From Methanocella_A sp964548585 (GTDB taxonomy: Archaea > Halobacteriota > Methanocellia > Methanocellales > Methanocellaceae), in NCBI GenBank assembly GCA_964548585.1, contig CAZJRS010000003.1, forward strand, positions 1-64,000: a stretch of 64,000 bases of DNA, given 5' to 3'. This document shows positions 43,594 through 52,598 of this stretch, one piece after another. Below the pieces are notes generated by a model that saw only the letters and a list, made by a program, of their open reading frames with translations, made no database searches and had not been told where the DNA came from. Each line of letters starts with the position of its first letter. The stretch's first letter is position 1. A program made the translations under genes and the position numbers.

Positions 43594-44796
43594 TTAGGCC
43601 GTCGGCTGCTCTTCCGCCACCAGCATGACCTCTTTTTTGCCCTTTTTCAGCCCGAAGTACGAGAGTGCCAGCGCTGCCAGCGCTATTATGATCAGCGCGA
43701 TGCAATCCATCGATACGTCTCCGAGTGTGAACCCTCTGATGACGATGTTCTTCACTGCCTCGCTGGCGTACGTATATGGCATGATCCCCGAGAAGTACTG
43801 GACGTACGACGGGAACTTTGAGATGGGCACCATCAGGCCGCCGAACAGCATCTGCAGGACTATGGCGGGGATGACCATCATGAACGCCTGCAGGTAGTCC
43901 TTGGATACCGACGCTATTAGCAGGCCGATCGTGACTCCTGCCACTGCGATCAGCAGCTGCACGAAGGCGACGGAGTAAACGTCTCCGACGAAGCTGGCAT
44001 TGATGTACCAGAGAATGTAAGCCATCAAAGTGAGCACCTGCACAAACCCGAGCAGGCTGAACGTGCACATATAGGCAATCGCTCTGCCCAGCGGTCCCGG
44101 AGCATCCCTGGACTGGCCGTCACGACCCTTTCTGGAAAGCACCGATATCATTGTCAGCAGACAGGGCAGCACAAAGGAGATCAGGCCGATGATAGAGGCG
44201 ACCGCGAACTCCTTGACACCGAGCCCGTTGCCATAGTATCTTTCCGTGACGACTGTGATCGGAGACTTTGCGGGCTCCTGCTGCATTTTGACGGCTGCCT
44301 TCGTCGCCGCAGCTGTCAATGCCGTCGAAATGACCGCCCCCTTGGTCTGGTCGGTGCCCTCTGCGATAACCCTCAGGCTGGCACTTTTCTTAGTCATGAG
44401 GTCAGAGGTGAATGTTTGGCCGAAGACGAGGGCCCCATCGATCTCCTTGTTCTTGAATGCATGATCGAGCTGGTCTTCCGTGAGGTAGACCAGCGTCAGG
44501 TTATCCTGACCCTGGAGCCCCTGGATGATCCCGGCGGAAGCCGTCGTGTTCATCAAGCCCTGGTCGTTGTTGACGATGCCTAGTTTTACGACATCTGTGA
44601 CGCCCATGGTTGTTATAACAAACCCGATTAACAGCATGGCAAGGGAAGGTACGATGAATGTACTGACCAGAATCTGCTTGTTCTTCAGGCTTTCTTTGAT
44701 TACTTTCAGTATGAATTTAAACATGGCTCTCACATCGTTTTCACCTGAACTGGTTCCTTGCGATTTCATCAGATGGCCAGTTATCAGGCGGGTCAT
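43594..44796 (-). CDS. ABC-2 type transporter permease, second copy
   Basis: A 400-residue ABC-2 permease paralogous to the one at 38846: N-terminal helix, extracellular domain with VVKLGIVNNDQGLMNTTASA and LVYLTEDQLDHAFKNKEIDG, then five membrane helices and a short tail ending KKGKKEVMLVAEEQPTA. No ATPase gene of its own is nearby. The start is uncertain: ATG 44796 is far upstream of the first helix, and ATG 44724 (MFKFILKVIK) is the most family-like start. Two operators flank its TATA element. Confidence 0.88.
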   Translation of the reverse strand: MTRLITGHLMKSQGTSSGENDVRAMFKFILKVIKESLKNKQILVSTFIVPSLAMLLIGFVITTMGVTDVVKLGIVNNDQGLMNTTASAGIIQGLQGQDNLTLVYLTEDQLDHAFKNKEIDGALVFGQTFTSDLMTKKSASLRVIAEGTDQTKGAVISTALTAAATKAAVKMQQEPAKSPITVVTERYYGNGLGVKEFAVASIIGLISFVLPCLLTMISVLSRKGRDGQSRDAPGPLGRAIAYMCTFSLLGFVQVLTLMAYILWYINASFVGDVYSVAFVQLLIAVAGVTIGLLIASVSKDYLQAFMMVIPAIVLQMLFGGLMVPISKFPSYVQYFSGIMPYTYASEAVKNIVIRGFTLGDVSMDCIALIIIALAALALSYFGLKKGKKEVMLVAEEQPTA

Positions 44797-44815
44797 TCCA
44801 GACTATCTGTTATAG

Positions 44816-44888
44816 GTAGTTTTACAAAAAACTACTAAGTGATAGAAAGTATATATAACTTACGTGTGGTAGTTTTATCTAAAACTAC
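44816..44888. promoter_or_regulatory. TrmB-type operators 3 and 4 around a TATA box
   Basis: Two perfect palindromes, GTAGTTTT-ACAA-AAAACTAC (44816-44835) and GTAGTTTT-ATCT-AAAACTAC (44869-44888), 53 bases apart, about five helical turns. Between them lies a minus-strand TATA element AGTTATATATACT (44848-44860). Site 3 covers the expected transcription start; site 4 lies upstream of the TATA box. Confidence 0.85.
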
Positions 44889-45124
44889 TAGTTTTTCGAT
44901 CGACAAATTTCACAGCAATCATCGTCACTGCTTTGTATGGATCGGTTTACCTGGGCAGGTTTTACCCTGATCGGGGAATGAGGACTGAGGCCATCCGGCG
45001 ATTAGTTGTCTCCAGCCAGGCAAGCTTTTCATTTACGTATGAGCGCAAGCCCTTCGACCCGAGTCTCTCCGACATCTGCTCCATAAACTTTATATAAATG
45101 CAAATCCGTAGTTGTGTTGCTTTT

Positions 45125-45197
45125 GCCGGGATGGGGTAGTTGGTCATCCTATGGGACTGTGGATCCTTTGAGCCGGGTTCGAATCCCGGTCCCGGCC
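45125..45197 (+). tRNA. tRNA-His (GTG anticodon)
   Basis: Acceptor GCCGGGA (45125-45131) pairs with TCCCGGC (45190-45196); anticodon loop CTGTGGA gives GTG; the T-arm is CCGGG-TTCGAAT-CCCGG. The discriminator is C73, the mark of tRNA-His. The base before the acceptor is T, so the G-1 needed for charging is not encoded and must be added after transcription (a Thg1-like enzyme). CCA is not encoded. TATA box TTTATATAAA at about 45089-45098. Confidence 0.95.
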
Positions 45198-45240
45198 CTC
45201 AAACTATTTATACCATTTTTCGGTAAGGATTTTACGCACA

Positions 45241-46326
45241 ATGACGATCGAGGAAGAAATAAAGGCAATCCAGGACGAGATTGATAAAACCCAGAAAAAT
45301 AAGGCTACTGAGCACCACGTAGGTCGCCTGAAGGCCAAGATAGCTCGCCTCAAAGATGACCTGATCAAGCAGGCCATGTCCAAGGGCGGCGGCGTGGGCG
45401 GGTACAGCGTTAAAAAGAGCGGCGACGCGACCGTTACGCTAGTAGGCTTTCCCTCTGTGGGCAAGTCAACGCTGATCAACAAGCTGACCGACGCAAAATC
45501 CGAGGTCGGCGCCTATGAGTTTACTACTTTAGATGTGATTCCCGGCGTCATGGAGTACAAGGACGCCAAGATTCAGGTCCTCGACTTGCCCGGCCTGGTC
45601 AAGGGCGCAGCCGCAGGCCGTGGCCGTGGCCGTGAGGTCATTTCGGTTATCCGGGGGTGCGACCTGATCGTACTGATTATCGACGTATTCAACTACCAGC
45701 ACATCGCCGTATTAGAGAAGGAACTCTACGACGCTGGCATACGCATTAACCAGAGCCCGCCGGACGTCACCGTCACCCGCACCATCAAGGGCGGCGTCAA
45801 CATCACCTCCACAGTGGCGTTAAGTTTGGACCACGAGACGATCAAGACGATCCTCGGCGAGTACAAGATGCATAACGCGCTGGTCAACATCCGTGAAGAC
45901 ATCACCGCAGACCAGCTCATCGACGTGGTGCGCGATAACCGTGTCTACATCCCGGCGATCATGGTTCTCAACAAGATCGACCTCGTCGACAAGGCGCACA
46001 TTCAAACCTTCCCCAAAGAAGTCGTCAAAATATCAGCCGACCTGGAACTCGGCCTGGACTTCCTGAAGGAGACCATCTACGAACATCTCGGATTCATCAA
46101 CATCTACCTGAAGCCCCAGGGCGAAGCGGCAGACATGGAAGAGCCGATGATCATGCGATCCGGCTGCACCGTGGGCGACGTGTGCGACACGCTCCACAAA
46201 GACTTCCGCAGGAAATTCCGCTATGCCAGAGTCTGGGGCGACTCAGCCAAGCATGCCGGGCAGCGCGTAGGCATTGACCATGGGCTCTGCGAAGGCGACG
46301 TCCTGACCATAATTACCCAGAAATAG
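45241..46326 (+). CDS. DRG-family (Obg-like) GTPase
   Basis: A 361-residue GTPase of the DRG/Rbg type: N-terminal helical region (about 1-55), a G-domain with GFPSVGKSTLIN (G1), DLPGLVKGA (G3) and LNKIDL (G4), and a C-terminal TGS domain (about 285-361). Archaeal and eukaryotic DRG proteins associate with ribosomes and act in translation. It starts 43 bases after tRNA-His. TATA-like CTATTTATACC at about 45204-45214 fits a nearly leaderless mRNA. Confidence 0.93.
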   Translation: MTIEEEIKAIQDEIDKTQKNKATEHHVGRLKAKIARLKDDLIKQAMSKGGGVGGYSVKKSGDATVTLVGFPSVGKSTLINKLTDAKSEVGAYEFTTLDVIPGVMEYKDAKIQVLDLPGLVKGAAAGRGRGREVISVIRGCDLIVLIIDVFNYQHIAVLEKELYDAGIRINQSPPDVTVTRTIKGGVNITSTVALSLDHETIKTILGEYKMHNALVNIREDITADQLIDVVRDNRVYIPAIMVLNKIDLVDKAHIQTFPKEVVKISADLELGLDFLKETIYEHLGFINIYLKPQGEAADMEEPMIMRSGCTVGDVCDTLHKDFRRKFRYARVWGDSAKHAGQRVGIDHGLCEGDVLTIITQK

Positions 46327-46337
46327 ATCGGGAATAC

Positions 46338-46359
46338 TGCCGGCCTTATTGTGCCGGCA
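46338..46359 (+). other. Hairpin after the DRG GTPase gene
   Basis: TGCCGGC (46338-46344), eight-base loop, GCCGGCA (46353-46359). No T-run follows, so it may be a processing or termination structure without the classic tail. Confidence 0.4.
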
Positions 46360-46509
46360 AAAGCATGGCTGCTATCCGTGTCTGGAACGAGTCGGGATAT
46401 CGGGGCGGAAACAAATCTGTTTTTTCTGCGGTGAAGCTGCACTCTTATTGTTGTAAAAACCCGGCGCACTATTTTTGTCACGGCAAACCTGTTGTTGATA
46501 GGGATCATC

Positions 46510-46734
46510 ATGGGCGTTAAAAAAGTATTCAAATATGTTGTTGGGATGGCGGTAGCAGGCTACGCGGGCTACGAGCTTGCCCGTATGCATAGCAAGGGCT
46601 CGGGCACCCGGGAGGAGAGCATGAGCATGCAACTCACGGACAGGGAAATCATGGAATATATGCCCCGGGAAGAATATTCGCCCAGGGAAGAGTCGAGCGA
46701 TCCTAGGGATTACCGCTCTATCTACAACCTCTGA
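46510..46734 (+). CDS. Small membrane-associated protein (74 aa)
   Basis: A 74-residue protein with one hydrophobic segment (about 5-22: VFKYVVGMAVAGYAGYELAR) and a charged tail full of short repeats (MPREEYSPREESSDPRDYRS). The ATG at 46510 has AGGGAT upstream; an in-frame TTG six codons earlier overlaps that site. No family recognised. It probably sits in the membrane with the tail in the cytoplasm. Confidence 0.6.
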   Translation: MGVKKVFKYVVGMAVAGYAGYELARMHSKGSGTREESMSMQLTDREIMEYMPREEYSPREESSDPRDYRSIYNL

Positions 46735-46819
46735 GCACAGGAAGCCAGAGGGATTTTAAACTTTTTTAATAACACTGTCTCCATAAGATTCAACGCGTTT
46801 ACTTGTTTACCCATCGTTA

Positions 46820-46835
46820 GAGAGACTATAAATAT
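46820..46835 (+). promoter_or_regulatory. Promoter of surface protein 1, matched copy A
   Basis: GAGAGACTATAAATAT contains the TATA box. The same string, with one difference, lies at 50513-50528 at the same distance (64-65 bases) from its ATG, and the flanks are also similar. Confidence 0.75.
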
Positions 46836-46892
46836 GCCAGGGCTTTCTATCTTCTTAAAATATATATCGATAGAATGATGTGGTGTGATCGG

Positions 46893-48131
46893 ATGAAAAA
46901 GTTACTTGCTTTCTTATTTATCGGTTTCTTCGTTATGCAGCTTATTGTCGTGCCAGGCGTACATGCGGCTAATATGCCATTCACCGCCATGGGACAGGTT
47001 CTCGACAGGCTCGGGCACCCGGTACACGGCGCAAATGTCACGCTCTACGATGGCACATATACTGTGATAAGCACCACCACGACGGATGCGAACGGTCACT
47101 TCAACTTTACCGACGTCATAGCAAACAGCCCAGGCTGTAAAGCGACAGTAACCTTCAATGATAGCTCAAAGACCAATCCAGATCACAATTACGAGATTTC
47201 TTTATCTGAAACGATCTGGTACCCGACCGATAGTGGTACGATCACATTTGACACAATGTATACGACCTTACGTGACTATCCGGCTCCTGAATACGGCTAT
47301 ATATGGGGCATCATGCAGCAGGACGGATCGAACCAGAAAGCCCTGGGCAACGGTGTAGTATATGTCTCGGCGAGCGGAGATCCGAAGTACTATACGTTCA
47401 CGGATGCCGACAAAGGTACCTTCATCATGCGACTGCCGGTGGGCCACTACCGTGTGTGGGGCCAATATATGCAGAACGGCAAGACCTTCCAGTCTGTTGT
47501 CAAAGAGGTCGACGTGGTGGGCGCTACCAACTACCTGGACGTCAACAATATCGTCGTGTCAGTGCCTCTCTCATTGGCGACGCAAAACCCAAATCCATCG
47601 AATATGCCAACGAATAGCCAGGTTAACGTGGTAAGCGGCTTCGTGACCTATAAAGATGGCAGGCCGGTTGTCGGCCAGGCCGTGTTACTGTACCAGGCCA
47701 CCGATAATGGCTCAGGTTATCTAAAGACGGACGAAACCGAGACTGATCGCAGCGGTTTTTACCAGTTCCGTGGCGTTGACGTGACCGCCGATGCACCGGA
47801 TAACGGCGTTGTCTACAGCTCGAAGAGCTTCAACATCACCACCGTATACAGTGATCTTTCAGATCAAACCTACTCCGACAGCAGAACCGTCCTGCTGCAT
47901 AACCCCGACTTTTTAACTCAAAACGCGAGCGAGGATCAGACGACTCGCAATCCCGTGGTCAATCTCACAATCCTCGCTAACCCGCCGACTGAGGACATCC
48001 CGGTTCCCACCGGCGAACAGCCAGTTCATCCATGGACGTCACTGGCGGAGATCATCCCAGTAGTCGCAGCAATCGCTGTCGGCGCGGTCTTATTGATAAT
48101 ATTGGCCGCACTACTCTTCACCAGGCGATGA
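46893..48131 (+). CDS. Surface protein with carboxypeptidase-regulatory-like (Ig-type) domains
   Basis: A 412-residue secreted protein: signal peptide (about 1-25, FLFIGFFVMQLIVVPGVHA), beta-sandwich repeats of the carboxypeptidase regulatory-like kind (GQVLDRLGHPVHGANVTLYD, later VSGFVTYKDGRPVVGQAVLL) and a C-terminal membrane anchor (IAVGAVLLIILAALLFTRR). Several N-x-S/T sites suggest glycosylation. The ATG at 46893 gives the best signal peptide. It shares its promoter motif with the surface protein at 50585 and ends five bases before the stop of the propeller regulator, with which it converges. Confidence 0.82.
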   Translation: MKKLLAFLFIGFFVMQLIVVPGVHAANMPFTAMGQVLDRLGHPVHGANVTLYDGTYTVISTTTTDANGHFNFTDVIANSPGCKATVTFNDSSKTNPDHNYEISLSETIWYPTDSGTITFDTMYTTLRDYPAPEYGYIWGIMQQDGSNQKALGNGVVYVSASGDPKYYTFTDADKGTFIMRLPVGHYRVWGQYMQNGKTFQSVVKEVDVVGATNYLDVNNIVVSVPLSLATQNPNPSNMPTNSQVNVVSGFVTYKDGRPVVGQAVLLYQATDNGSGYLKTDETETDRSGFYQFRGVDVTADAPDNGVVYSSKSFNITTVYSDLSDQTYSDSRTVLLHNPDFLTQNASEDQTTRNPVVNLTILANPPTEDIPVPTGEQPVHPWTSLAEIIPVVAAIAVGAVLLIILAALLFTRR

Positions 48132-48136
48132 GGGCT

Positions 48137-50401
48137 TCAACCGGTCGAGGTGAGCACGTTTTCTATTTTTTCAGCGTGCTCCTTCCTGATCATATATGCC
48201 ACCCGGCCTGCAGCTGTAACCTCTTTTGTCACCAGTCCTTTCGTCGAGAGCTCTCTCATGTAATTGCTTACGGCGCTTTCCGATATGCCCAGAGCACAGG
48301 CAATCTCAGAGTTTGAGATGCCCGGCTTTTCACACAGTACGCCCATCAGGCGGCGGATCGGCTCTCGCCGGAGCAACGACATGACCTCAAGTTCTATGTC
48401 CGTGAATACCTGAGACCCCGGGAAAAACCTGACGTATTTTCCATCCTTGTGCTCTCGTATTTTGTGGTTGATGCCCAGGATCAGCAGGTGGTAGCGCATC
48501 GTGCCAAGGTTCATGTTAAGCTCTCGGGAGATCTCGTACATCGTGCTGCCCGGACGTTCTTTGACTAATTGTAAGATGGCGAGCCGGTTCTCGTTCTGCT
48601 CCAGCCTGCTCCTGGCTCGCGATACGGTCGCGGCGCCGAAAAAGTGCAGGAAGAGCAGGGCAGCGGCGACAACGGTCACTCCGGCGGCCAGGGCAACGGC
48701 TGCTATGCCTCCAGTCTGGGTACCGTAGTAGAGCGTGCTGTTATTTGCAGCCATCCCCACCACGAACGAGCCGGTTGGCTTCTGCCACAGGAATGTGCCG
48801 TTTCGATCAAGCGCGCATATGCCGCTGGCATAGGTGAATTTAGTGCGGTTGAAGGCAGGAATATAGCCGTCTCCATCATATGTGGCGTCTTTTTCATTCA
48901 TGACGGGATAGTCGAAGTTATACCCATAATAGCTGATATACACGATACTGTCGGCTGGAAGAATCGTGATATCGCTCTCGCTATAGTACCCATACTGACG
49001 TTTCTTATCGTCGTTCAGGTCCGGGTGTAAGTTATTGTAGAACCGTGACGCTTCGGGTTTTTGACCGTCAAACAGCGAGTCGACATTCTCCCGTGTGACC
49101 GTCACTGAATTCGTACGGCTGATGGGCACATCAAATGTCCAGAGGTCATTTCCCGTTTTGATGTCGACGGCTGTCAGGTTCATCGGTATAATCCCGAGAG
49201 GTCTGGATTTGCTCGCCTCTAGAATCCGGCCGAATCCATAATAGCCGGTTCCGTTGGATGCCTGGACCAAAACTCTATCGTCATAGGGGTAGAGGTGGTG
49301 CGGATCAGTGATCGACCAGCTCCCGTCCGGAGCTATCACGTATACGTACTTCAGCGACCCGAGGTCATGGTCGGAGAAGAACTCCCAGTCGTACACGCTC
49401 TCAGTCATGTACACATTCCCGGCGGTATCGTAGGGCACGCCTCCGATCAGGGTCACGTTTAGGCCAAGGTGATCGGTCCACCTGATACTGCCGTTAGTGT
49501 ATAGGGCGATGATGCCGTCTGCCAGCGGTACTAGAAGCGTGTGGTTCGCGTAGATCGGAAGGGCTAATATAATCGACTGGCTGAGCGAGGTTTCGCCGGC
49601 GATCGAGCATCCTTGCAGTTCCCGTCGGACGGCCGTCTCGTTGATACTCCTGTCCCAGAGCAGCGATCCCTCGGGCGAGTACGCCTTGATCGTGCCGGAT
49701 GGCGACGCATAGATCATACTATGGTCCTCAAGCCAGTCTGGCCAGCAGGCTTCTACCACGTAAATACGCCCGGTTTCGTCTACGGCTGGCGGATCGGACA
49801 CGTTGGGTATCGTGAAGAGCTCTGAACCAGCGGTATCGAAGACGGTCACGTTATACCTGTAGAAGAGGTAAACCCTGTCATCGTACACTTCAATGTTTGG
49901 ACACGAGGTGTCCCACACCCAGGCGTCGCTTTTAACGGGCAATTTATGTTCCCATACTATCGAGCCGTCCCTGGTGGCCGTCAGTAGATCGGGGACAACC
50001 TGATTGCCGGATGCGTCCGGGTTTGAGCGCAGATACAAGTATAAGGTATTGTTGTCCGCAGCAAATACCGGCCCAGACCCGGAACTGCAATGACCTCGGA
50101 GGCCTGTGTCATCCTGTACATACGTACTGGCTATATCCCATTTGTTGATGACACTCCAGTTGCTGGAAATTTTCATTTTCCACGCCTGGCTTCCATCCGG
50201 GTTGATCGCATAGATATCATTATTATCGAACAAGTAGAGCCGGTTTTCATCCCCGACGTACATGTAAGGAGTTGCATTCAGGGGCAGTTTCCACTGCTCG
50301 CGTCCGCTGTCTGTCCCGCCCGCAGAAATACTATAAATCACTGCGGTCAGTACTACCAGCGTTCCTAGTAGTGTTATACTGAATAGCTTCCCCTTTTCCA
50401 T
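48137..50401 (-). CDS. Transmembrane regulator: extracellular PQQ-like propeller, cytoplasmic winged helices
   Basis: A 754-residue one-chain sensor/regulator. Residues about 7-28 form a membrane segment; the next 540 residues are PQQ/quinoprotein-like beta-propeller blades (NDIYAINPDGSQAWKMKI, GSIVWEHKLPVK, GIIALYTNGSIRW); about 568-595 form a second membrane helix; the last 159 residues are cytoplasmic with two winged helices (STMYEISRELNMNLGTMRYH and ISNSEIACALGISESAVSNY). It should sense something outside the cell and bind DNA directly. It converges with surface protein 1 and diverges from surface protein 2, its likely targets. No phosphotransfer domain is present. Confidence 0.85.
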   Translation of the reverse strand: MEKGKLFSITLLGTLVVLTAVIYSISAGGTDSGREQWKLPLNATPYMYVGDENRLYLFDNNDIYAINPDGSQAWKMKISSNWSVINKWDIASTYVQDDTGLRGHCSSGSGPVFAADNNTLYLYLRSNPDASGNQVVPDLLTATRDGSIVWEHKLPVKSDAWVWDTSCPNIEVYDDRVYLFYRYNVTVFDTAGSELFTIPNVSDPPAVDETGRIYVVEACWPDWLEDHSMIYASPSGTIKAYSPEGSLLWDRSINETAVRRELQGCSIAGETSLSQSIILALPIYANHTLLVPLADGIIALYTNGSIRWTDHLGLNVTLIGGVPYDTAGNVYMTESVYDWEFFSDHDLGSLKYVYVIAPDGSWSITDPHHLYPYDDRVLVQASNGTGYYGFGRILEASKSRPLGIIPMNLTAVDIKTGNDLWTFDVPISRTNSVTVTRENVDSLFDGQKPEASRFYNNLHPDLNDDKKRQYGYYSESDITILPADSIVYISYYGYNFDYPVMNEKDATYDGDGYIPAFNRTKFTYASGICALDRNGTFLWQKPTGSFVVGMAANNSTLYYGTQTGGIAAVALAAGVTVVAAALLFLHFFGAATVSRARSRLEQNENRLAILQLVKERPGSTMYEISRELNMNLGTMRYHLLILGINHKIREHKDGKYVRFFPGSQVFTDIELEVMSLLRREPIRRLMGVLCEKPGISNSEIACALGISESAVSNYMRELSTKGLVTKEVTAAGRVAYMIRKEHAEKIENVLTSTG

Positions 50402-50448
50402 AAACTACACCGATTACCGTTATATCGGGGTAGCTTAAATATAGCTTA

Positions 50449-50461
50449 TGTCATAATGACA
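50449..50461. promoter_or_regulatory. Palindrome upstream of the propeller regulator
   Basis: TGTCATAATGACA is a perfect 13-bp palindrome. It lies just upstream of a minus-strand TATA element, GCTATATTTAAGC (about 50432-50444), of the gene starting at 50401; an autoregulatory operator is possible. Confidence 0.5.
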
Positions 50462-50512
50462 AAATTATATTAATATGAGGGCACCATTCGATTTAGTGTT
50501 AACCGTTTGTGA

Positions 50513-50528
50513 GAGAGGCTATAAATAT
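50513..50528 (+). promoter_or_regulatory. Promoter of surface protein 2, matched copy B
   Basis: GAGAGGCTATAAATAT differs from the copy at 46820-46835 by one base. Downstream both share CCAG, a TTTCTAT string and an AATGATG-G-GGTG leader before ATGAAA. Confidence 0.75.
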
Positions 50529-50584
50529 CCAGACATTTTCTATTCACTAGATAATATAACGTGTTAATGATGAGCGGTGATTTG

Positions 50585-51745
50585 ATGAAATTCAACTTTC
50601 TATTAGCGGTAGCCATCCTCGTATGTATTTTGACCGTCGCAATGGCTCTCGTAGTCATAACTGCCTCCGGGGAAAAACCGGCATCCCTCGATCGCTGGGG
50701 CACCCTGAGCGGCATTGTTACCGATAAGTTTTACAATGGCGTGCCCGGCGTTATGGTGACGCTGTACGAGGCTAAACTGGAAAGTGCCACGAGCCAGTAC
50801 GTCAACGTGAAGAAGTATGACTCTCCCGACAACCCGATGAAGAGCAACGATAACGCTAACATTGGGGCTATCGGTGTGTACACGTACTATCGTCTGCCGC
50901 TGGGTGTCTACATTATCTCCGGCGAGAAGGATGGCTACCAATGGCAGGCGATCGCCAATGTGACCGAGGGTACAACTACCCTGAACCTTAACAACCCCGA
51001 CTACCCGTCCAGTACCGGTGCAGCCGGAGCGCCCCCGCGGTGGAGCACCGTGAGCGGCATGGTCGTAGACAGGCACAAGAACGGCATACCCGGCGCGATC
51101 GTAACCATGTACGAGGTAGTGTGGGACGGGGAAACATACAAGAACATCAGAGAACTCAACAGTAGCATCAACCCACAGTACACAGTCAGCGATCCGGCGA
51201 TAGCAGCGATTGGCACTTACACGTACTTCGACGTTCCTCTGGGTACTTACAACCTCACGGCAGAGAAGGACGGGCACCTGTGGTTCGCCCTGGTGAACGC
51301 CACACAGCCTGGCACCTATACCAACAACATCGCGATCCCCGACTACCTGATGCCAGTCGAGAGCCCGTCTTCAAGCTTAGTGACGGACACCATTTCCACC
51401 GGAGCGCCCTGGTTCACCCTCTGTGGCTTCGTGACGGATAAGAACCAGAACGGTATTCCAGGCGCAAAAGTCACTGTGTATGAAGCTGTCATCAACAACT
51501 CCTCGGGAGGCTTCGACAACGTGAAAGTGGCGGCAACAGAGAACAATCCCCAGCTCACTAACAGTGATCCGTCCATCGCTGCAATAGGTACTCACACGTT
51601 CTACAAAGTGCCTCAGGGCTACTACAATGTGACTGCCGAGAAGGACGGGCATATACAGTTCGCCATTGTGAATGCCACCAGCGCCGTAGGAACCAGGACA
51701 TTAAACATCAATATGCCTGATTACATCCAGCCGGCTGGCCATTAG
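50585..51745 (+). CDS. Surface protein with three carboxypeptidase-regulatory-like repeats
   Basis: A 386-residue secreted protein: signal peptide (about 1-27) and three repeats of roughly 110-120 residues. Each runs from a WxTLSGxVTDKxxNGxPGAxVT element to IAAIGTYTYxxVPLGxYNxTAEKDGH and ends in ..N-PDY. The repeats are close enough to be recent duplications. There is no C-terminal anchor, unlike the paralogue at 46893. GGTGAT precedes the ATG at 50585. The role may be in the envelope or in binding of ligands; unknown. Confidence 0.82.
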   Translation: MKFNFLLAVAILVCILTVAMALVVITASGEKPASLDRWGTLSGIVTDKFYNGVPGVMVTLYEAKLESATSQYVNVKKYDSPDNPMKSNDNANIGAIGVYTYYRLPLGVYIISGEKDGYQWQAIANVTEGTTTLNLNNPDYPSSTGAAGAPPRWSTVSGMVVDRHKNGIPGAIVTMYEVVWDGETYKNIRELNSSINPQYTVSDPAIAAIGTYTYFDVPLGTYNLTAEKDGHLWFALVNATQPGTYTNNIAIPDYLMPVESPSSSLVTDTISTGAPWFTLCGFVTDKNQNGIPGAKVTVYEAVINNSSGGFDNVKVAATENNPQLTNSDPSIAAIGTHTFYKVPQGYYNVTAEKDGHIQFAIVNATSAVGTRTLNINMPDYIQPAGH

Positions 51746-51848
51746 CTGGCTGGCAACTGGCACTATATTATTTTTTTAAGCGACTGCATTAATTTTCTGT
51801 GCTATATGCCGATGCAATCATTATATCCGCGGGCGCAAAAATTGTATC

Positions 51849-52058
51849 ATGAAGAAGAACATCGGCACCCCTGACCGTATGATCCGCATGGGCATCGGCA
51901 CTTTGCTCGTCGCCGCCAGCATTTACCTGGCATGGCGCTACAACCCCTGGCTCGGACTGATCCCGCTAATCATTGGCGCTTTTGCGATCTACGAGGCCAC
52001 CATCGGGTGGTGCGCCCTGTACGCACTGCTGGGGAAGAACACCTGTCCTGTAAGATGA
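51849..52058 (+). CDS. DUF2892-type small membrane protein, copy 1
   Basis: A 69-residue protein with two membrane helices (GIGTLLVAASIYLAWRY and LGLIPLIIGAFAIYEA) and the end WCALYALLGKNTC. The start KKNIGTPDRMIRMGIG is typical of DUF2892 (YgaP C-terminal-like). A TATA-like ATTATATCC (about 51820) points to a leaderless ATG. It is close to the paralogue at 52714; the inverted repeat lies between them. Confidence 0.85.
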   Translation: MKKNIGTPDRMIRMGIGTLLVAASIYLAWRYNPWLGLIPLIIGAFAIYEATIGWCALYALLGKNTCPVR

Positions 52059-52167
52059 GTAACACGGCACGATAAATACATCATGTCTACACTATTACAG
52101 CTTGATTTTTAACATAAAAGTAGACTTTGATGATAACCTGGTCAGGTTCAAGAAACGTATAACTTCA
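52059..52167. other. Flank before the long inverted repeat
   Basis: No gene seen. A T-rich stretch (CTTGATTTTTAAC) may end transcription of the DUF2892 gene. Confidence 0.3.
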
Positions 52168-52598
52168 GTATCTCTGTTATGCGCAGTCAGGATCGCCAGG
52201 CTCGCCAAGGACCACTAAGGACTCGGTGATGAAAAGTGATTTTTCGTGTAATGCGTGTGAAAAGCCTTGAGGTCAGTGAGTGCCCGGAGGTCTGGAGGAT
52301 CGAAGTCGGGGAGTGCAGGGAGGTCCGGGAGAACGTTCAAAGTGAGAGGTCAGAGAGGTCGGGAGGTCGGAGAGGCCTTATTAATGATATTACTCTCTGA
52401 CCTCCCGACCTCTCTGACCTCCCATTTTTAAAGTTCCTCCAAGAACTCCTTTACCTCCCAGACCACTCAGAGACCTCCCGGGCACTCCCTGACCTCCGGC
52501 TTTTCCCAGAACGCCAAGGCTTTGAATGCTTTGTCACGTCCAATAATCCCGATTAAACCTGGCGCCCTTGGTGCTTAAACGGCGTATAGCAGAGATAC
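52168..52598. repeat. 430-bp imperfect inverted repeat (long hairpin)
   Basis: Two arms of about 207 bases surround an 18-base loop (52375-52392). The inner stem, 52344-52374 against 52393-52423, has 31 positions with two mismatches. Further out GAGGTCAGTGAGTGCCCG-GAGGTC (from 52270) matches the complement of the segment near 52473-52496. At the outer end GTATCTCTGTTATGCGC (52168-52184) faces 52582-52598 with two G-T type changes. The arms also contain many GAGGTC-like subrepeats. No reading frame explains it. Confidence 0.85.
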
